Shown: positions 43,083 to 52,425 of the stretch, piece after piece
Layout: each line of letters begins with the position of its first letter
Numbering within the stretch: the stretch's first letter is position 1
Source of the DNA: Erginobacter sp964587835
GTDB taxonomy: Bacteria; Auribacterota; Erginobacteria; Erginobacterales; Erginobacteraceae
Length of the DNA: 64,000 nt
NCBI GenBank assembly: GCA_964587835.1
Contig: CAZPMN010000001.1
Span: 62,001-126,000 of the forward strand
Reading direction: 5' to 3'
The notes under the pieces: generated by a model
The model's input: only the letters and a program-made list of their open reading frames with translations
Database searches by the model: none
Told to the model about the DNA's origin: nothing
Made by a program: the position numbers and the translations under genes

Positions 43083-45464
43083 TTGAAGTCCTGCTTGATC
43101 AGTATCGCGGTCTTCCTGTTGCTCGGTTCTCTCACCGTACTCCACGGAGGGGTGACCTTAGATGGCGAAGTACTGGCTGCTGCCGGGGCGGTGGTCTTAA
43201 CGATCGCGGTGCTTTTCGGCGGTTTAAGCACCGCCCTCCCGCTTTTGGATCGGAAGCTGCTTATCCCGCTCACCCTGATCCTGGGAGGAGTCCTGGTCAC
43301 CTTGTTTTCACCCCTGCCGGCGGAGGGGAGAGTTGAATTGTCTCGGCTGGTGACCGGAGTCCTGCTCTTGGCAATGTTCCTTTTGCTCCGTCCGCCGGAT
43401 TCCGCCCGCCTCCTGTTCTACATTCTGACACTCGTTCTGGGGGCAGGGCTGATCGTATACGGAATAGTGCAGCGGGAGGGGATAGGTCTTTCCCTCGAGC
43501 CGCTGACCGCCACCTACGTTAACCGTAATCACCTGGCCTCCCTCCTCGTCCTGATCGCTCTTCCCGCGTTCTCTTTCAGTATGTTCGGCGGCCGCCGGGC
43601 GGTAGCCTGGATCTCCCGGGCGGTTTTGCCGGTACTGGTGCTTGGAATTTTGCTGACCAAATCACGCGGGGGAATCCTGGGGCTGGGGGGAGGGGGTTTG
43701 GCGGTCGGCCTGTTGCATTATTTCCCGCTACGGCCCGATATGTCCGGCCGGAGGACAACCGTTCTGGCCATAACGCTATTCCTTCTCGTTATCCTGGGGC
43801 TCGCTGGTTTCTATGGCTGGTTTCAACTGTCGGAATTGTTGCCCATCCCGGCTCCTCATCCCGGTACCCTCTCCATCCGCACCCGCCTGTCAATCTGGAG
43901 CAGCACCCTGGAGATGTTTCTCTCCCGACCGATTGCCGGCTGGGGATGGGGAACATTTCACCATATCTATCCTTCGTTCAAAGAAGCCGGGGTCTGGTAC
44001 AGAGTTCCCCACGCCCATAACGAATTTCTTCAGCTTTTGGCCGAGGGGGGAGTGGTCGGATTCCTTCTGATACTTATCTCTCTGATTCTGACGCTGCGGG
44101 AATTGGGGGTAAAATATGCCGCCTCGCCCGGGAGCATTTCCGGTCTCCTGGCCCTGGGGGCGATCGGGTCTCTGGTCGGCGCCGTCATCACTGCCGGATT
44201 TGATTTTGTCTTCCGTCTCCCGGCTAATATCATCCTTCTGGCAGTCTTGGTTGGGCTCGGTCTGGCGGATCGAAAACAGCCGGGGAGGCCAAGGTCACGT
44301 CGCCTGATCGCCCCGGCAGCAGGTTTTCTTCTGATCGGCCTCCTGCTCGCCAGTATTTTCCTGCCCCTGTTGAGCTTGTACCGGTCGGAAGTCATCGCCC
44401 GGAAAGCCGAACGGAAGCTGGCCGGAGGGGAGATGGAAGAAGCGCACCGGCTATTCTCCCGGGCCCACCAGTTGGATCCACCCTCCAATCGACCTCTGCT
44501 GGGCCGGGCGGCGGTGGGAATGGCGAGCTTTGAACGGAATCAGGATAAAGCCGGGCGGTACGCTTCGATTCTTGAGGACTTCGCCGCGGCAATGAGGAAT
44601 AACCCCTGGGATCCCCGCCCCCTCTGGCAATTGAGCCGCTTTCATCTCCGGCTCTCCGCGCCGGAGGAAGCCGCCCGGTATCTCGAGATGGCCCTGGCCC
44701 TTGATCCGTTCAACGCCTATCTATATTATGAACTGGCCGAAATTGAACTGGGGCAGGGCGATTATCCGTCGGCCGTTCGCCATCTCCGGCGGGCTTCCGC
44801 AATATACACGAGTATCTGGTCGTACTCGCTGAAGCTTGTCAGTAGTTATACTACAGACTACGAAATATTGAGGGAACTCCCTCCTCCGGAAGATGAGTTC
44901 CACCGGAGTTTGGGATACTATCTGCTGAATCTGGGCAATCCGTCCGGAGCCGAGGAGGAGTTCGGAAAGGCGCTTTCCCTGGACTCCGAGGATCCGGAAA
45001 ATTTCCGGGCCTGGGGGGTATTCCATACGCGAACCGGGAACCCGGCCGCGGCGGACGAATATTACCTGAAGGCTATCGGATTCGAGCCGGAGAATCATCA
45101 CTGGTTGGTGGAGTGGGGAGATGTTCTTATGGAGCTCAATCGGCCCGAAGAAGCATTGGGGCTGTATCTTCGGGCTTGCGATCTAGCTCCCGAGCGGAGA
45201 AAGTACTACCTCCACGCCGGGCGGGCGGTTTTGTCCTTCCAGGGACCGTTGAAAGCAGTCTCCTTCTGGAGAGGGGTCACAGAGAAGTTTCCGGATTGGT
45301 CCCGTCCCGCTTTCCTCCGGGCCGGGTTGCTGCTTGAACTCGGCCGGACCGGGGCGGCGGCGGATGAAATCGACCGGGCTCTGAAACTGGAACCCGGCAA
45401 TCCGCAATACCTCAAACTCAAGGCTCGGCTGGCCCCGGCCGCCAGCGGTAATAACCTCCGGTGA
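43083..45464 (+). CDS. O-antigen ligase/polymerase-like membrane protein with C-terminal TPRs
   Basis: Wzy_C-type GT-C fold enzyme that joins or ligates lipid-linked glycans at the periplasmic face. About 12 membrane helices cover residues 1-430. Motifs typical of the O-antigen polymerase/ligase superfamily are YVNRNHLASLLVL, LTKSRGGILGLG and the loop HAHNEFLQLLAEGG. From residue about 435, TPR-like units continue to the end (NLGNPSGAEEEFGKALSLDS). GGAG at 43071-43074 favours TTG 43083 over the upstream TTG 43050. A 4-nt GTGA overlap couples it to the next gene. TPR-fused ligases are often protein O-glycosylation ligases, so this could act on protein rather than lipid A. Confidence 0.85.
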   Translation: MKSCLISIAVFLLLGSLTVLHGGVTLDGEVLAAAGAVVLTIAVLFGGLSTALPLLDRKLLIPLTLILGGVLVTLFSPLPAEGRVELSRLVTGVLLLAMFLLLRPPDSARLLFYILTLVLGAGLIVYGIVQREGIGLSLEPLTATYVNRNHLASLLVLIALPAFSFSMFGGRRAVAWISRAVLPVLVLGILLTKSRGGILGLGGGGLAVGLLHYFPLRPDMSGRRTTVLAITLFLLVILGLAGFYGWFQLSELLPIPAPHPGTLSIRTRLSIWSSTLEMFLSRPIAGWGWGTFHHIYPSFKEAGVWYRVPHAHNEFLQLLAEGGVVGFLLILISLILTLRELGVKYAASPGSISGLLALGAIGSLVGAVITAGFDFVFRLPANIILLAVLVGLGLADRKQPGRPRSRRLIAPAAGFLLIGLLLASIFLPLLSLYRSEVIARKAERKLAGGEMEEAHRLFSRAHQLDPPSNRPLLGRAAVGMASFERNQDKAGRYASILEDFAAAMRNNPWDPRPLWQLSRFHLRLSAPEEAARYLEMALALDPFNAYLYYELAEIELGQGDYPSAVRHLRRASAIYTSIWSYSLKLVSSYTTDYEILRELPPPEDEFHRSLGYYLLNLGNPSGAEEEFGKALSLDSEDPENFRAWGVFHTRTGNPAAADEYYLKAIGFEPENHHWLVEWGDVLMELNRPEEALGLYLRACDLAPERRKYYLHAGRAVLSFQGPLKAVSFWRGVTEKFPDWSRPAFLRAGLLLELGRTGAAADEIDRALKLEPGNPQYLKLKARLAPAASGNNLR

Positions 45465-46813
45465 AAGTACTGCTGATTACCTTACTGTTCGGCTTCCTCG
45501 CCGTGTATATCGCCCGGACGTTGGACCGGCTCCAATTCGCGCCCCGCCGGCTGCAGGCCTTCATAGCGATCGCCCTGGTCTCCACTTTGTCGTTCCTGAT
45601 GCTGAACTGGCCCCAGGTGGCGTTATACCTGGTAATCGCCAGTGTCAGTTTTTATGACCCCCGTTACTGGTGGGCTTTTCTCCGACTCTGGCTGCACCAG
45701 TGGATCATCCTCTTCTCCATCTTCCTGTTTATCGGGCTCAGGCTTTATCATCGGCAGAAATTTGCCCTGCATACCCTGGATATCTGGTTGGGGGGCATAT
45801 TTTTGACTTTCATAATCTCCTGGGTCAATTCGCCCCATCTGGGAATGAGCGTAAAGTGGACGATTTACTTTCTCATTCTGGTGGGAGGATATTTCCTGAC
45901 CCGACTCTCGATCAGCAAACCGGACCAACTAATTAATGTCATCTGGTTTCTAGTCCTCTGCGGAGCCGGTACCGGGGTGATTTCATTTTTCCGGCCGACG
46001 GTCGGCCCCCGGGTCGGTTCCCTGGTGCTCACTAATCCCAACGCCCTGGGTAATTTCCTGACGGTAATCCTTCCCCTTCCCCTGGCCCTGCTCTTTTACG
46101 GACGGCTCTCCCACGTGAAGAGGATTCTGGCAATCCTGGCTGTCATTCCGCTGGTCTCCTCGATTATTCTTACCCTTTCCCGAAGTTCCTGGGCCGGTTG
46201 CGGGGTGGGATTGTTGGCCCTGGGATTAGCCCGGCCCCGGTTCAAGTATTTCGCCTTGGTGATAGCGGGCCTGGTGGTTGTCCTGATGATCCCGGCGGTG
46301 AAAAATCGCCTGGTCGGGGATAAAGACGATCCCGGCGTTTCCTACCGCCGGATCAAGATCATGATCGCCTACGAGATGTTCAGGGCCAATCCAGTACTGG
46401 GCCAGGGGCCCGGAGCCTTTCAGGCCCTGGCCCCGGGGCAGGATGAGTGGCAGGTGGTAGCTCACTCGGCCCTGGAGAATCTCTATATGCGTATTTTGGC
46501 CGAGGGGGGGATGCTTCAGGCCGCGGTGTTCACCGGACTGGTGATCTATTTTTCGTTTTTGGGCTGGACAACCGGCAAGAGATTACCTCCGGGGCCTTCC
46601 CAGGCCGCGGTTCTGGGGAGTCTGGCCGCTTTCTGGGCCGCCCTGGGTATCGGGATCGGGGAAGATATCCTCCTCTTCCCGATGACCAACTGGCTGCTCG
46701 GTCTCTATATGGCGGTTATCGTCATCATCCGGGAAAATATCGGGCAGGTATCGTTGGAAGGCCGGCGGTCGATCGAGCCGCTCAGGGAACGCGAGGCGGA
46801 GGAAAAAACGTGA
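45461..46813 (+). CDS. Second O-antigen polymerase/ligase-like membrane protein
   Basis: 450-residue protein with about 11 membrane helices and the Wzy_C-type features LTNPNALGNFLTVILPL, LTLSRSSWAGCGVG and, in the large periplasmic loop, PVLGQGPGAFQALAPG and AHSALENLYMRILAEGG. There is no TPR domain. It starts with GTG 45461 overlapping the preceding stop and ends overlapping the flippase start (GTGA at 46810), so three genes are translationally coupled. One of the two polymerase-like proteins is presumably the Wzy polymerase and the other a ligase; the sequence does not say which. Confidence 0.85.
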   Translation: MKVLLITLLFGFLAVYIARTLDRLQFAPRRLQAFIAIALVSTLSFLMLNWPQVALYLVIASVSFYDPRYWWAFLRLWLHQWIILFSIFLFIGLRLYHRQKFALHTLDIWLGGIFLTFIISWVNSPHLGMSVKWTIYFLILVGGYFLTRLSISKPDQLINVIWFLVLCGAGTGVISFFRPTVGPRVGSLVLTNPNALGNFLTVILPLPLALLFYGRLSHVKRILAILAVIPLVSSIILTLSRSSWAGCGVGLLALGLARPRFKYFALVIAGLVVVLMIPAVKNRLVGDKDDPGVSYRRIKIMIAYEMFRANPVLGQGPGAFQALAPGQDEWQVVAHSALENLYMRILAEGGMLQAAVFTGLVIYFSFLGWTTGKRLPPGPSQAAVLGSLAAFWAALGIGIGEDILLFPMTNWLLGLYMAVIVIIRENIGQVSLEGRRSIEPLREREAEEKT

Positions 46814-48117
46814 AGACCGGGAATCGTCCGATCCTGCGAAAATTCGCTTCCGATTTCTCGTTTTCCCTGTTCCTGAAGGTAATCTCCATGGGACTGGGGT
46901 TGCTGGTCACCCGTCTGCTGGCCCGCCGCCTGGGAGTGGACGGTTTCGGTACCTATTCGGTTGTCTGTGCGTTGATTATGCTCTTCCAGGTATTTGTCCA
47001 ATTCAACGTCCGGGGCATAGTAGTGCGGGAGGTGCAAACCGGGCGTCTCTCCCTGCAGGAGGCGGCGGAGACCCTGCTCTACCTGATGTGCTTCACCGTC
47101 CCGATCTCCTATCTGGCCCTGCTGGGAGCCGGATATCTGTTCCAGCCCGGCCTGATCAGCCTGGTGGCGATTGGGGGGCTCGGTTACTTCCTTCAGGGCT
47201 ACCGTTCCCTGAACGCGATCCTTCACGCCCGGGGGAGGATTAAGACCGAGTCGTTTATCGGTGCCCTGGTCGTGCTCTTCAACTGCCTACTGCTCTATTT
47301 ATTCCTGCCCCCCGGCGGCTCGATCTCCCTGGTTTTGTTCTGCAGCCTGGGGGCGGTCGCGCTGGCCCTGGTTTACCAGAGTTACACTTTGTCCCGGGAA
47401 GTTAAGATCCGGGTGAAGAAACACCCTGCCGCCGCCGGAACACTGGTCGGGCAGAGCTGGCCGTTGGTGTTCTCGGCCTTGGTTCAGTTGATTCACAGCC
47501 GGGCCGATCTCTTTATGCTGGACAAGTTATCCCTAATCGTTCGTCTGGCTGATCACCTGCCCTTTTTTCCACCGGTCGATCTCCTGGAGAGGTTCGACTC
47601 GGCCTATCAGGTCGGCATCTATGCCGGCGCCTATCGTTTCTTCGAGATGCCGATATTCATTCCGACCTATATCCTGGCCACCGGTTATCCTATCCTCTCC
47701 GGCCTGGTGGTTCCTTCGGAGTTCAAGTCCTTCCTGAAGAAGCTGCTTTTGCTATTGGCCGGGGCGGCGGTTGCAGTGATGATTGTTCTGTTCGTTGCCG
47801 CCCGCCCCCTGGTCTATACGATCCTTGACCGCGATTTTGCCGAGAGCATCGGCATCTTGCGGATATTCATCTGGGGGATGCCGGCAATGATGATCCGGCC
47901 GCTATTCCGTCAGGTGATGATAATCCGCCGCGCCCAGAAACACTTTGTCTGGATCCTTCTCAGCGGTCTCGGGGTTAACCTGGTTCTCAATGTATACCTG
48001 ATTCCTCTCCGGGGAGCATTCGGCGCGGCCCTAGCCACCGTAATCTCGGAGACCTTGACGGCTGTCTTCGTGATCGCCCTGGCGCTCCGCGAACTGGTTG
48101 GGTGGAAGGAAGGGTAA
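46810..48117 (+). CDS. Polysaccharide flippase (Wzx-like, MOP superfamily)
   Basis: Predicted to flip undecaprenyl-linked repeat units across the inner membrane. 435 residues with about 12-14 hydrophobic helices. The N-terminus KFASDFSFSLFLKVISMGLGLLVTRLLARRLG (only its core SFSLFLKVISMGLG is quoted as diagnostic) and FGTYSVVCALIMLFQ match the polysaccharide biosynthesis flippase pattern. Late signatures are LRIFIWGMPAMMIRPLFRQ and LIPLRGAFGAALATVISE. GTG 46810 is chosen because GGAGG at 46798-46802 precedes it by 7 nt and a GTGA overlap joins it to the polymerase gene; a longer frame from 46447 would overlap that gene out of frame. Confidence 0.9.
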   Translation: MKTGNRPILRKFASDFSFSLFLKVISMGLGLLVTRLLARRLGVDGFGTYSVVCALIMLFQVFVQFNVRGIVVREVQTGRLSLQEAAETLLYLMCFTVPISYLALLGAGYLFQPGLISLVAIGGLGYFLQGYRSLNAILHARGRIKTESFIGALVVLFNCLLLYLFLPPGGSISLVLFCSLGAVALALVYQSYTLSREVKIRVKKHPAAAGTLVGQSWPLVFSALVQLIHSRADLFMLDKLSLIVRLADHLPFFPPVDLLERFDSAYQVGIYAGAYRFFEMPIFIPTYILATGYPILSGLVVPSEFKSFLKKLLLLLAGAAVAVMIVLFVAARPLVYTILDRDFAESIGILRIFIWGMPAMMIRPLFRQVMIIRRAQKHFVWILLSGLGVNLVLNVYLIPLRGAFGAALATVISETLTAVFVIALALRELVGWKEG

Positions 48118-48145
48118 GGATCGGCTTGGGGGAGATACCGCGGGT

Positions 48146-48919
48146 TTAACGGCCGAGGAGTTTCTTGGCCAGCCCGACCAGCAGCCGGTAGGTCTGCAGC
48201 CGGAATTTTCCCAGCCGGGTGGTGGGATGGAGGCCGAAACCCACGCCCCAGCCGCCAAAAACTGACCGCCGGCCGATATGCCGAAAGGGGGCGTCGTGCA
48301 TCTGGGCGGTACGCCATCCCCGTTGATGAAAGATTCTCTGAGCGTAGTTCTCCGCCTGGTCACGGAGCGGCCCGGCCTCGATGGGAACGATATCCTCGAG
48401 GGCGGCGGGATTGATCAGGGAGGGGACAAAGGCAAAATGCGCCGGTTCCACGGTCAGGCTGAATTGTTCATCCCCGATCTTCTGCGGGGATTCGAATTCG
48501 ATCGCCCGGCGGGTGACCAGGTTGATTCTGGAGATGTGATAGACCCCCCAGAAAGGGTAGAGACGCAGCTGACCGACTTCCGGGTTCCGATCCAGAAACT
48601 CCAGGCAGGATTCCAGCCAGCCACCCCGTTCGGCGACCATATCATCCTCCACGTGGAGGACGCGCCGTCCGGCGAGATCCCGCCAGAGCCTGTTGAGAGC
48701 CGGGACCTGGCCGAGGTTTTCGGGGGATAGGAAGAGACGGTCGAAACCGGGACGATACCGGTTGATAACGCCGATGGTCGCGGGATCTGCCCCGTTAACG
48801 AAGATCCAGGTTCGTAACAGGTCTTCCCGGAATACGTTTCGTTCCAAGGCCGACAGTGTCCGGCGGAGATAACGGGGCCGGCGGGAGGTCAGAACCGTAA
48901 TCAGGACTTCAGGATTCAT
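48146..48919 (-). CDS. GT2-type glycosyltransferase
   Basis: Small GT-A family enzyme. It begins PEVLITVLTSRRPRYLRRTLSAL, of which VLITVLTSRRP is the nucleotide-binding start. The DxD equivalent is HVEDDM (about residue 82), followed by a WLESCLEFLDRNPEVGQLRL segment typical of GT2/GT6-like family members. No membrane helices; likely cytosolic or peripheral. ATG 48919 gives 257 residues and overlaps the upstream gene by 11 nt; an ATG at 48967 would add 16 residues and overlap by 59 nt. Forms a minus-strand set with the GT2 and methyltransferase upstream, convergent with the flippase gene 28 bp away. Confidence 0.78.
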   Translation of the reverse strand: MNPEVLITVLTSRRPRYLRRTLSALERNVFREDLLRTWIFVNGADPATIGVINRYRPGFDRLFLSPENLGQVPALNRLWRDLAGRRVLHVEDDMVAERGGWLESCLEFLDRNPEVGQLRLYPFWGVYHISRINLVTRRAIEFESPQKIGDEQFSLTVEPAHFAFVPSLINPAALEDIVPIEAGPLRDQAENYAQRIFHQRGWRTAQMHDAPFRHIGRRSVFGGWGVGFGLHPTTRLGKFRLQTYRLLVGLAKKLLGR

Positions 48920-50276
48920 TACCGGAGGGTGAACGCCGGTAAAAGATTTCGATCGGGGATTCGGCATCCCCCAAACCGAACTCGGCCGGCAGAGGTCGGA
49001 GGGGATCTTCTCCGCGTTCCAGGTTGGCCCGGGCCGTCGCTCCCTTGGATTTCTCCCGGTAGAATTCGGTCCGGCTGTTCTCGTCGTGGTCTAGCGCCCG
49101 GCATAATGAAAGATCGAACAGGACCGGGGTCAGACCGGCGGCCCGTAACCTCTTCCTGAAGTCATCATCTTCCCCGCCCCAGCCCCGCATAGTTTCGTCG
49201 AAACCCCGGACTCCTTCCCAGTCCTTTTTCCAACAAGCGATAATTCCCCCGTAGCCGAGCAGGCCGGCCCCGGAACCGTAATCCTTTTCCCCGGTGAGTA
49301 CCATACTGGTGACCAGGAATGTGCCTTTATTCAGACGGCGGCGGACTGAAGAGAGGAACCCCGGTTCGAGAACGGTATCGGCGTCAATGAATACCAGGAT
49401 GGATCCGGAAGCAAACCGACCCCCCAGATTCCGGGCGTGACTCTGGTCGAAGAACGGTTTGTTGCGGATCTTGACTGCCACAATCCGTTCATCGCCGCGG
49501 CCTCGAAGCCAGCCGGCGGTATCCTGGGGGCAGTCGTAATCAACCACCAGGTATTCGAAATTATCATCCTCCTGGGCCAGGCAGCCGGATATAGTAGTCT
49601 TGAGCTGTTCGAGCCGCCCCTTGCAGGTTGCCACCAGGCTGATCCGGCCGAGGACCTTCCGGCCGGGATAGCGGGGGAGGGGGGGGAGGGTTGCCCCCCA
49701 GAGATCGGACGGTTGCACGATTGAACAACCGACACCTTCTCCGGCCTCTTTCCGGATTAGGTCGGCCGTTTTTCTGTTTAGGCAGTAAACCACCCGGGAT
49801 CGCTGGAGAGCCAGCCGGATCCGGCTGGCTACCCAGGGATCGGGATGGTGCAGGGGAGGGGGTGGGAAAATCCATCCGACGGCGCCGGCGCCGAGCGCGT
49901 GGAGATAGCTCTCCAGAATGGGCAGGGCTTTAGCCGCCGCGGTACTTTCCAGGTCTTCTCCGGTCAACAGGATCGCATAATCTCCCGGGGTCCAGATGCA
50001 ACCCCGGGGATCGATGGTCCCGGAACAAGCGGTTAGATTATTTTGCCGCGTCCGGCGGACACCACGGGGGGAGGCGATATATTTCAACCGTCCGGGCAAG
50101 GAGCGGGAACAGACGTGCCACGTCTCGACCAGGTCCCGATGTTCCATCCGCCCGGGACCGACGAAGAAGACCATCTTCGGAGAACGGGACCGCTCGGCCG
50201 CCTTCCGCCGCGGTAGGCGGCGCAGTTCCAGCCGGAATCGGTTGAGGAATAAATTAACGAGGTCGGCTATGCCCAT
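48909..50276 (-). CDS. GT2 glycosyltransferase with unassigned N-terminal domain
   Basis: Residues about 215-440 form a GT-A domain: ISLVATCKGRLEQLKTTISG, VVDYDCPQDT, DQSHARNLGGRFASG, the metal-binding IDADT, and the galactosyltransferase-type GWGGEDDDFRKRL (Glyco_transf_7C-like). Residues 1-210 are not assigned: they contain MVFFVGPGRMEHRDL, YAILLTGEDLESTAA and CLNRKTADLIRKEAG, which look like a GT-B half or a nucleotide-sugar binding fold, so the protein may be a two-domain transferase. No signal peptide. It overlaps the methyltransferase gene upstream by 23 nt, indicating one minus-strand operon. Confidence 0.78.
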   Translation of the reverse strand: MGIADLVNLFLNRFRLELRRLPRRKAAERSRSPKMVFFVGPGRMEHRDLVETWHVCSRSLPGRLKYIASPRGVRRTRQNNLTACSGTIDPRGCIWTPGDYAILLTGEDLESTAAAKALPILESYLHALGAGAVGWIFPPPPLHHPDPWVASRIRLALQRSRVVYCLNRKTADLIRKEAGEGVGCSIVQPSDLWGATLPPLPRYPGRKVLGRISLVATCKGRLEQLKTTISGCLAQEDDNFEYLVVDYDCPQDTAGWLRGRGDERIVAVKIRNKPFFDQSHARNLGGRFASGSILVFIDADTVLEPGFLSSVRRRLNKGTFLVTSMVLTGEKDYGSGAGLLGYGGIIACWKKDWEGVRGFDETMRGWGGEDDDFRKRLRAAGLTPVLFDLSLCRALDHDENSRTEFYREKSKGATARANLERGEDPLRPLPAEFGLGDAESPIEIFYRRSPSGNES

Positions 50277-51069
50277 AATTATCCTTCTCCAGTAGATAAA
50301 TCCGATAAATCGAGAGCCGGTTGATCAGGGGAGCTCGGGACCAGAGCCGGTTGAGGAATCGAGAATATAGCAGGGAGTCAAACCTCTCCAATCCGGGTAT
50401 CGTGTAGAGAAGTTTACAGAAATCGTAACCTATACCCCGGCACCGGAGGATCAGGAGACCGTTATCCTGAAAGGACCTCTCCAGGTGCCGGACTCGGATG
50501 AACTTCTGATCGAAATGGGTCAGATCGAAATAGGTGTATTCCCGCAGATGTTCCTCGGTCTCATAAACCGCAGTTCGATTCTTCTTGATCAGCAGAAATT
50601 TTCTCCAGGAAACCGTGGGCACGCTGAGGATTGCCCTTCCACCCGGTTTGAGAACCCGTCTGATCTCCCCCAGTACCTCACCGGGATCGGCGACGTGTTC
50701 CAGCACCTCGGTCAGCACCAGGCCATCCAGGGACCGTGTCTGAAACGGGAGACATCCGGCGTCGGCTTGAAGGAAACCGGCGGTCCTTCCGGTTCGGGCG
50801 AACTTGCGGCGGGCCCGGTCGCATCTTTTCCAGGCGATATCCACCCCGACCATTTTCCGGTCCGGGCCGTCGAGAAGAAGACAAATCCTCCCGTCACCGC
50901 AGCCGACATCGGCTATCCGCCCGGAGAGATGCTTGCCGTACCTGGCTATTTCGTCCAGGAGAAGAGCCGGGGAAGGGTTTACATATTGGTACTCATCCAT
51001 ATCCCCCCGCTCGTCGGCGGATCTTTCATAGTATTCCCGCAACCGGGTTTTCAGTGCGCTATAATCCAC
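50254..51069 (-). CDS. Class I SAM-dependent methyltransferase
   Basis: Rossmann methyltransferase, Methyltransf_11-like. Motif I is IADVGCGDGRICLLL (about residue 51), motif II GVDIAWKRCD, the acidic loop QADAGCLPF, then LVLTEVLEHVADPGEVL and RVLKPGGRAILSVP. The C-terminal 80 residues are family-variable and could hold the acceptor site. First gene of a minus-strand operon with two GT2 genes, so the substrate is probably a sugar or lipid-linked sugar of the EPS. GTG 51069 is used since TAA precedes it in frame; a CACCTCC-complement ribosome site is 14 nt upstream, longer than ideal. Confidence 0.85.
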   Translation of the reverse strand: MDYSALKTRLREYYERSADERGDMDEYQYVNPSPALLLDEIARYGKHLSGRIADVGCGDGRICLLLDGPDRKMVGVDIAWKRCDRARRKFARTGRTAGFLQADAGCLPFQTRSLDGLVLTEVLEHVADPGEVLGEIRRVLKPGGRAILSVPTVSWRKFLLIKKNRTAVYETEEHLREYTYFDLTHFDQKFIRVRHLERSFQDNGLLILRCRGIGYDFCKLLYTIPGLERFDSLLYSRFLNRLWSRAPLINRLSIYRIYLLEKDNYGHSRPR

Positions 51070-51086
51070 AGCCGATTATTTCACCT

Positions 51087-51107
51087 CCGGGAAAATTTGT
51101 TTCCCGG
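51087..51107. promoter_or_regulatory. Hairpin in the divergent intergenic region
   Basis: CCGGGAAA, loop ATTTG, TTTCCCGG: an 8-bp perfect inverted repeat between the methyltransferase (minus) and GT4 (plus) genes. Could be an operator or an mRNA structure in the minus-strand leader. Promoter boxes around it are not convincing. Confidence 0.4.
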
Positions 51108-51204
51108 CCCGGCAATTTAACCTAGACTGGAGAAGATCCCCCGATCTGCTACCGGCGGGGATTAATGTCCTCCAGCTCTCTAGAGTTAATGATAACCGGA
51201 AGTG

Positions 51205-52425
51205 ATGACCAAGTCGAAATTAAATATCCTCTGTCTGTCCTCGGTTCCCTGGGACAATCCGTTTCGCGGCAACCGCCAGCAGGTTATGCGGGCGCTGGGC
51301 GCGAGGCATAATGTTCTATATATCCAGCTGCCGGTCAAACAATCTTTTCGCGATTGTATTTTGAGGAAAAGTTTGCCCCGTCTCCGGAAGCTGCCCGTTA
51401 CTTCTGGGGAAAAGGGGATACTCTTGCTTACGCCTGATTACAACCTGCTCCCGTTCCTTCGCTGGCCCCCGGTCAAAAAAATCCGCGACCGGATCCTGGC
51501 CGGGCAGATCAGCAAGACCCTCCGGAGTCTCGGCTGGGAAGAATACCTGGTCTGGACTTACTATTTCGGCTCGGCCGGGTTGGTCCGGAACCTCTCGCCG
51601 GACTTCTGCATCTATGACTGTGTCGATAATCACGCCGGCTACGCTCTCTGCGTGGGCAACCGGCAAGGGGCCGGGCGGGTGGAATCGGAAGAAGCCGAAC
51701 TCCTGAGGGAAGCCGACCTGACGGTTGTCGTTTCCTCCGCCAATCTGGCCGCCAAGAGTGCCGTCAGCCCGCGAGTGGCCCTGGTCCCCAGTGGAGTGGA
51801 GTTCTCTCATTTTCATCGGGCGACGGAACCCGCGCTGGAGGTGCCGGAAGAACTGCGGAAGATCAGGAAGCCGGTGGCCGGCTTCATCGGTTCGATCCGG
51901 GACTTCCGGTTCGACGCCGGCCTGGTCGCGGAGGTCGCCGAAGAACTTCCAGAACTCTCTCTCGTCCTTGTTGGAGACTATCAGTGCGAACGATCTGCCG
52001 CAATTGAGCGGCTGGCCGCCTTTCCCAACATCCACCTCCTCGGCCAGCGCCCCTATGCCGAACTGCCCCGGTACCTGAAATATTTCGATCTGGGAATCAC
52101 CCCTTACCCGCGCAATCCCCATACCGACTATATCTATCCCCTCAAGTACCTGGAATATCTGGCCGCCGGCAAGCCGGTAATCACCACCGCCATCGGGGGA
52201 GTCAAGGGGGAAGAATTTTCCGGCCTGCTCACGATTGCCGCCGATCGGGAGGAATTCATCGAATCGGTAAAATACTGGTTGGAGAACGACTCCCCCGAGG
52301 AACGGCAAAAACGGACCGCTTTCGCCCGGGAGAGGACCTGGGAAAAGAGGGCCGATACGATTTTGGGCCTGATACAACGGACGCCAGCAAAGCAAGCCGC
52401 CGCTTTAAATGAAAAAGCCGAATAG
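51205..52425 (+). CDS. GT4-like glycosyltransferase (TuaH-like)
   Basis: GT-B family. The N-terminal domain starts NILCLSSVPWDNPFRGNRQQ and has YDCVDNHAGY, then the C-terminal domain VAGFIGSIRDFRFDAGLVAE, LVGDYQ, HLLGQRPYAELPRYLKYFDLGI and the donor-site-like KYLEYLAAGKPVITT. 406 residues from ATG 51205 (an alternative GTG is one codon upstream). Sequence and layout resemble the gene at 53592, so they are probably tandem paralogues separated by one further GT4. Likely role: adding sugars to the lipid-linked EPS repeat at the cytoplasmic membrane face. The stop overlaps the next gene by 17 nt. Confidence 0.85.
   Translation: MTKSKLNILCLSSVPWDNPFRGNRQQVMRALGARHNVLYIQLPVKQSFRDCILRKSLPRLRKLPVTSGEKGILLLTPDYNLLPFLRWPPVKKIRDRILAGQISKTLRSLGWEEYLVWTYYFGSAGLVRNLSPDFCIYDCVDNHAGYALCVGNRQGAGRVESEEAELLREADLTVVVSSANLAAKSAVSPRVALVPSGVEFSHFHRATEPALEVPEELRKIRKPVAGFIGSIRDFRFDAGLVAEVAEELPELSLVLVGDYQCERSAAIERLAAFPNIHLLGQRPYAELPRYLKYFDLGITPYPRNPHTDYIYPLKYLEYLAAGKPVITTAIGGVKGEEFSGLLTIAADREEFIESVKYWLENDSPEERQKRTAFARERTWEKRADTILGLIQRTPAKQAAALNEKAE

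Noticed and set aside
46447..46809. N-terminal extension of the flippase frame
   Set aside because: Overlaps the upstream polymerase gene out of frame and reads as low-complexity; the GGAGG-preceded GTG at 46810 is better.
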